Both the position numbers and the translations under genes were made by a program. A DNA stretch of 64,000 bases from Paraburkholderia monticola (GTDB taxonomy: Bacteria; Pseudomonadota; Gammaproteobacteria; Burkholderiales; Burkholderiaceae): positions 496,001 through 560,000 of the forward strand of contig NZ_LRBG01000038.1 of the NCBI RefSeq assembly GCF_001580545.1. The letters are read 5' to 3'. Of this stretch, positions 62,513 to 64,000 are shown piece after piece. How positions within the stretch are numbered: the first letter of the stretch is position 1; every line of letters begins with the position of its first letter. The notes beneath the pieces were generated by a model. That model was not told where the DNA came from, did no database searches, and saw nothing but the letters and a program-made list of their open reading frames with translations.

Positions 62513-63373
62513 ATGAACGAACCCCGACAGGCCGCACCCGACAGCACCGCCGCGCGCGTCGCGTTATGGCGTGCGCTGCACGTGCAGGCCGACCCGCCGC
62601 CTCACGTGCTCGAAGACGAAGTCGGCTTGCAGTTGCTGGCCCCCGCCGAAGACTGGCGCAGCCGCGGCGACATGGATCTGCAATTCACGCGGCCGTTTCG
62701 CGCATCGATCGTCGCGCGCGCACGCTTTATCGAGGATCTGGTCGTCGAGCAGGCCGGGCGCGGGGTGGCTCAATACGTGATTCTCGGCGCGGGTCTCGAC
62801 AGCTTCGCGCAACGCCGGCCCGACCTCGCGTCGCGGCTCACGGTGTTCGAGGTCGATCCGCCGGAGCCCCAGGCGTGGAAGCGTCAACGGCTCGGCGAGC
62901 TCGGTTTCGGCGTGCCGGACTGGCTGCGGTTCGTGCCGGTCGACTTCGAAGCGGGCGATAGCTGGCGGCAGCGTCTCGTCGCCGAAGGTTTCGATGAAAG
63001 CAGGCCGGCCGTCGTCGTCTCGACCGGCGTCAGCATGTATCTGACGAAGGACGCGAACGCGGCGACGCTGCGCGAAGTCGCCGGGCTTGCGCGTGCCTCG
63101 ACGTTCGCAATGACATTTCTGTTGCCGCTGGAGATGGCGGACCCGGCCGTGCGCCCCGGCCTCGAAATGGCGCAGAAGGGCGCGCGTGCGAGTGGCACGC
63201 CGTTCATCAGTTTCTTCACGCCACAGCAGATGATCGCCATGGCGCACGAAGCGGGATTCGACGACGCGCGGCAGGTGTCGGCGGCCGATCTGACGCAGCG
63301 TTACTTCGCGGGGAGGACGGATGGGCTGCGTCCGCCGGGCAATGCGGAGGAATTGCTGGTGGCGAACACATAG
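62513..63373 (+). CDS. Class I SAM-dependent methyltransferase (LCMT-like, TIGR00027 type)
   Basis: 286 aa. The SAM-binding motifs are QYVILGAGLDSFAQRRPDL and VFEVDPPEPQAWKRQRL, with STGVSMYLTKDA further on. This is the pattern of the leucine-carboxyl-methyltransferase-like group common in actinobacteria and Burkholderia. The substrate is unknown. It is 31 bases after gltS. Confidence 0.85.
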   Translation: MNEPRQAAPDSTAARVALWRALHVQADPPPHVLEDEVGLQLLAPAEDWRSRGDMDLQFTRPFRASIVARARFIEDLVVEQAGRGVAQYVILGAGLDSFAQRRPDLASRLTVFEVDPPEPQAWKRQRLGELGFGVPDWLRFVPVDFEAGDSWRQRLVAEGFDESRPAVVVSTGVSMYLTKDANAATLREVAGLARASTFAMTFLLPLEMADPAVRPGLEMAQKGARASGTPFISFFTPQQMIAMAHEAGFDDARQVSAADLTQRYFAGRTDGLRPPGNAEELLVANT

Positions 63374-63422
63374 TGGTTGTGAAGGTGTCGTCGTGAACGC
63401 GCGAGCGCTGCTCCCACACGGC

Positions 63423-63428
63423 TATAAT
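63423..63428 (+). promoter_or_regulatory. Possible -10 box for the small lipoprotein gene
   Basis: TATAAT, an exact -10 consensus, 31 bases before the lipoprotein ATG. No good -35 was seen. Position fits a transcription start with a short leader. Confidence 0.35.
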
Positions 63429-63459
63429 CGCGCTCGAACATGGCCTCCGAAGTCCACTC

Positions 63460-63921
63460 ATGAAAAAGATCGCTGCCGTTGCACTCGTCGCCTGCGCACT
63501 CGCTGCCTGCTCGTCCCCGGAAAAGCAGGAGCAGCGCGCCCAGCAGGACATCCTCCATAGCGAACCGAACCTCCTCGCCGCGCAACGCGGTGCGGTGATC
63601 GATTGCACGCCGGCGAATTGCGATGCCGCGTGGGCGGCGACGAAGCGCTATATCGAGCAGCATTCCGAGACCCATGTGATCCGCGCCGATGCGATCGCGA
63701 TCGACACCGACGTGCCCGACGATACGGGCAAGGCCGCTTTTTCAGCGACCCGCGCGAACAAGAGCACCGGCGGCGCGACGCTCACGCTGTTCGCGCAGTG
63801 CCGCGGCATGTACGGGCCAGACAGCGAGAAAGGCTCGGACTATGACGAGTGTGCCGACAAGATCCTGAAGACGCAGAACGGCTACGTGCCGTATCTGCGC
63901 TCGCACGCTTCGGCGCAGTAG
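63460..63921 (+). CDS. Small lipoprotein (153 aa), function unknown
   Basis: Signal peptide MKKIAAVALVACALAACSSP with lipobox LAAC, so it is a lipid-anchored periplasmic protein. The mature part has paired Cys (VIDCTPANCDAAW; CRGMYGPDSEKGSDYDECAD) that could form disulfides. No family with known function recognised. Confidence 0.8.
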   Translation: MKKIAAVALVACALAACSSPEKQEQRAQQDILHSEPNLLAAQRGAVIDCTPANCDAAWAATKRYIEQHSETHVIRADAIAIDTDVPDDTGKAAFSATRANKSTGGATLTLFAQCRGMYGPDSEKGSDYDECADKILKTQNGYVPYLRSHASAQ

Positions 63922-63929
63922 AGGCGAGG

Positions 63930-64000
63930 CTACCCGAACCGCTGCAACCCAGGCGCGGTTCTGACGCCGCGCCCCCGCTGAATCATCGCCACGCCGCGAC
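63930..64000 (-). CDS. Possible C-terminal end of a minus-strand gene (5' outside window)
   Basis: A minus-strand frame is open from the window edge to TAG at 63930-63932, ending RGVRTAPGLQRFG. Only about 22 codons are visible and no family can be named. It would be convergent with the lipoprotein gene. Confidence 0.25.
   Translation of the reverse strand, partial: RGVAMIQRGRGVRTAPGLQRFG

Noticed and set aside
1..64000. CRISPR arrays, tRNA, rRNA, plasmid or phage origin
   Set aside because: No regularly spaced repeats, no cloverleaf or rRNA sequence, no replication or integrase genes were seen.

Overview
The window is high-GC and fits a betaproteobacterium of the Burkholderiaceae, most likely Paraburkholderia, Caballeronia or Burkholderia. 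The evidence is the DUF4148 C-terminus at the left edge, the codon use, the IS5 and IS701 remnants, and the style of the secretion cluster. No rRNA, tRNA or CRISPR array was found.

Layout. (1) 1-8.6 kb is ordinary chromosome: DUF4148 end, small hypothetical, cupin, degenerate LytM lipoprotein, threonine aldolase, DHA2-type MFS pump, glycogen phosphorylase, DUF6232 membrane protein. (2) 8.9-46.9 kb is a complete type VI secretion system (T6SS): all 13 core genes tssA-M, the threonine-phosphorylation genes ppkA, pppA, tagF and tagH, two Hcp paralogues, a sigma-factor-like gene, a glycosyltransferase, and an MltA-type lytic transglycosylase. Between tssJ and tssA lies a CHAT-protease/TpsB/TpsA two-partner secretion cassette that is tightly operonic with tssA. 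(3) 46.9-56.2 kb is an accessory region of VgrG-linked cargo: two tail-to-tail cassettes sharing a DUF6484 gene and a TIGR02270-type gene. The left one has a degraded IS5 transposase where cargo would be expected. The right one carries a Tox-PAAR-like effector, two paralogous small proteins (immunity candidates), DUF2169 and a ketosynthase-like protein. (4) 56.3-63.4 kb holds a LacI regulator with two identical operators, then ribokinase-like, MFS, DHDPS-family, GltS and methyltransferase genes. A small lipoprotein closes the window.

How it works together. The core genes would build the membrane complex (TssJLM), baseplate (TssAEFGK), sheath (TssBC), tube and spike (Hcp, VgrG) and recycling ATPase (ClpV), with PpkA/PppA/TagF/TagH as post-translational switch. 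Reading upstream regions by eye, I found eight copies of an extracytoplasmic-function (ECF)-sigma-like promoter, roughly TTTCAA, 16-18 bases, CGTCTT. They lie upstream of hcp, the second hcp, clpV, tssB, tssK, tssJ, the CHAT gene and mltA. With a sigma-like gene at one end of the cluster, this suggests a dedicated sigma regulon covering both the T6SS and the embedded CHAT/two-partner system. This is the most interesting inference here and it has not been tested statistically.
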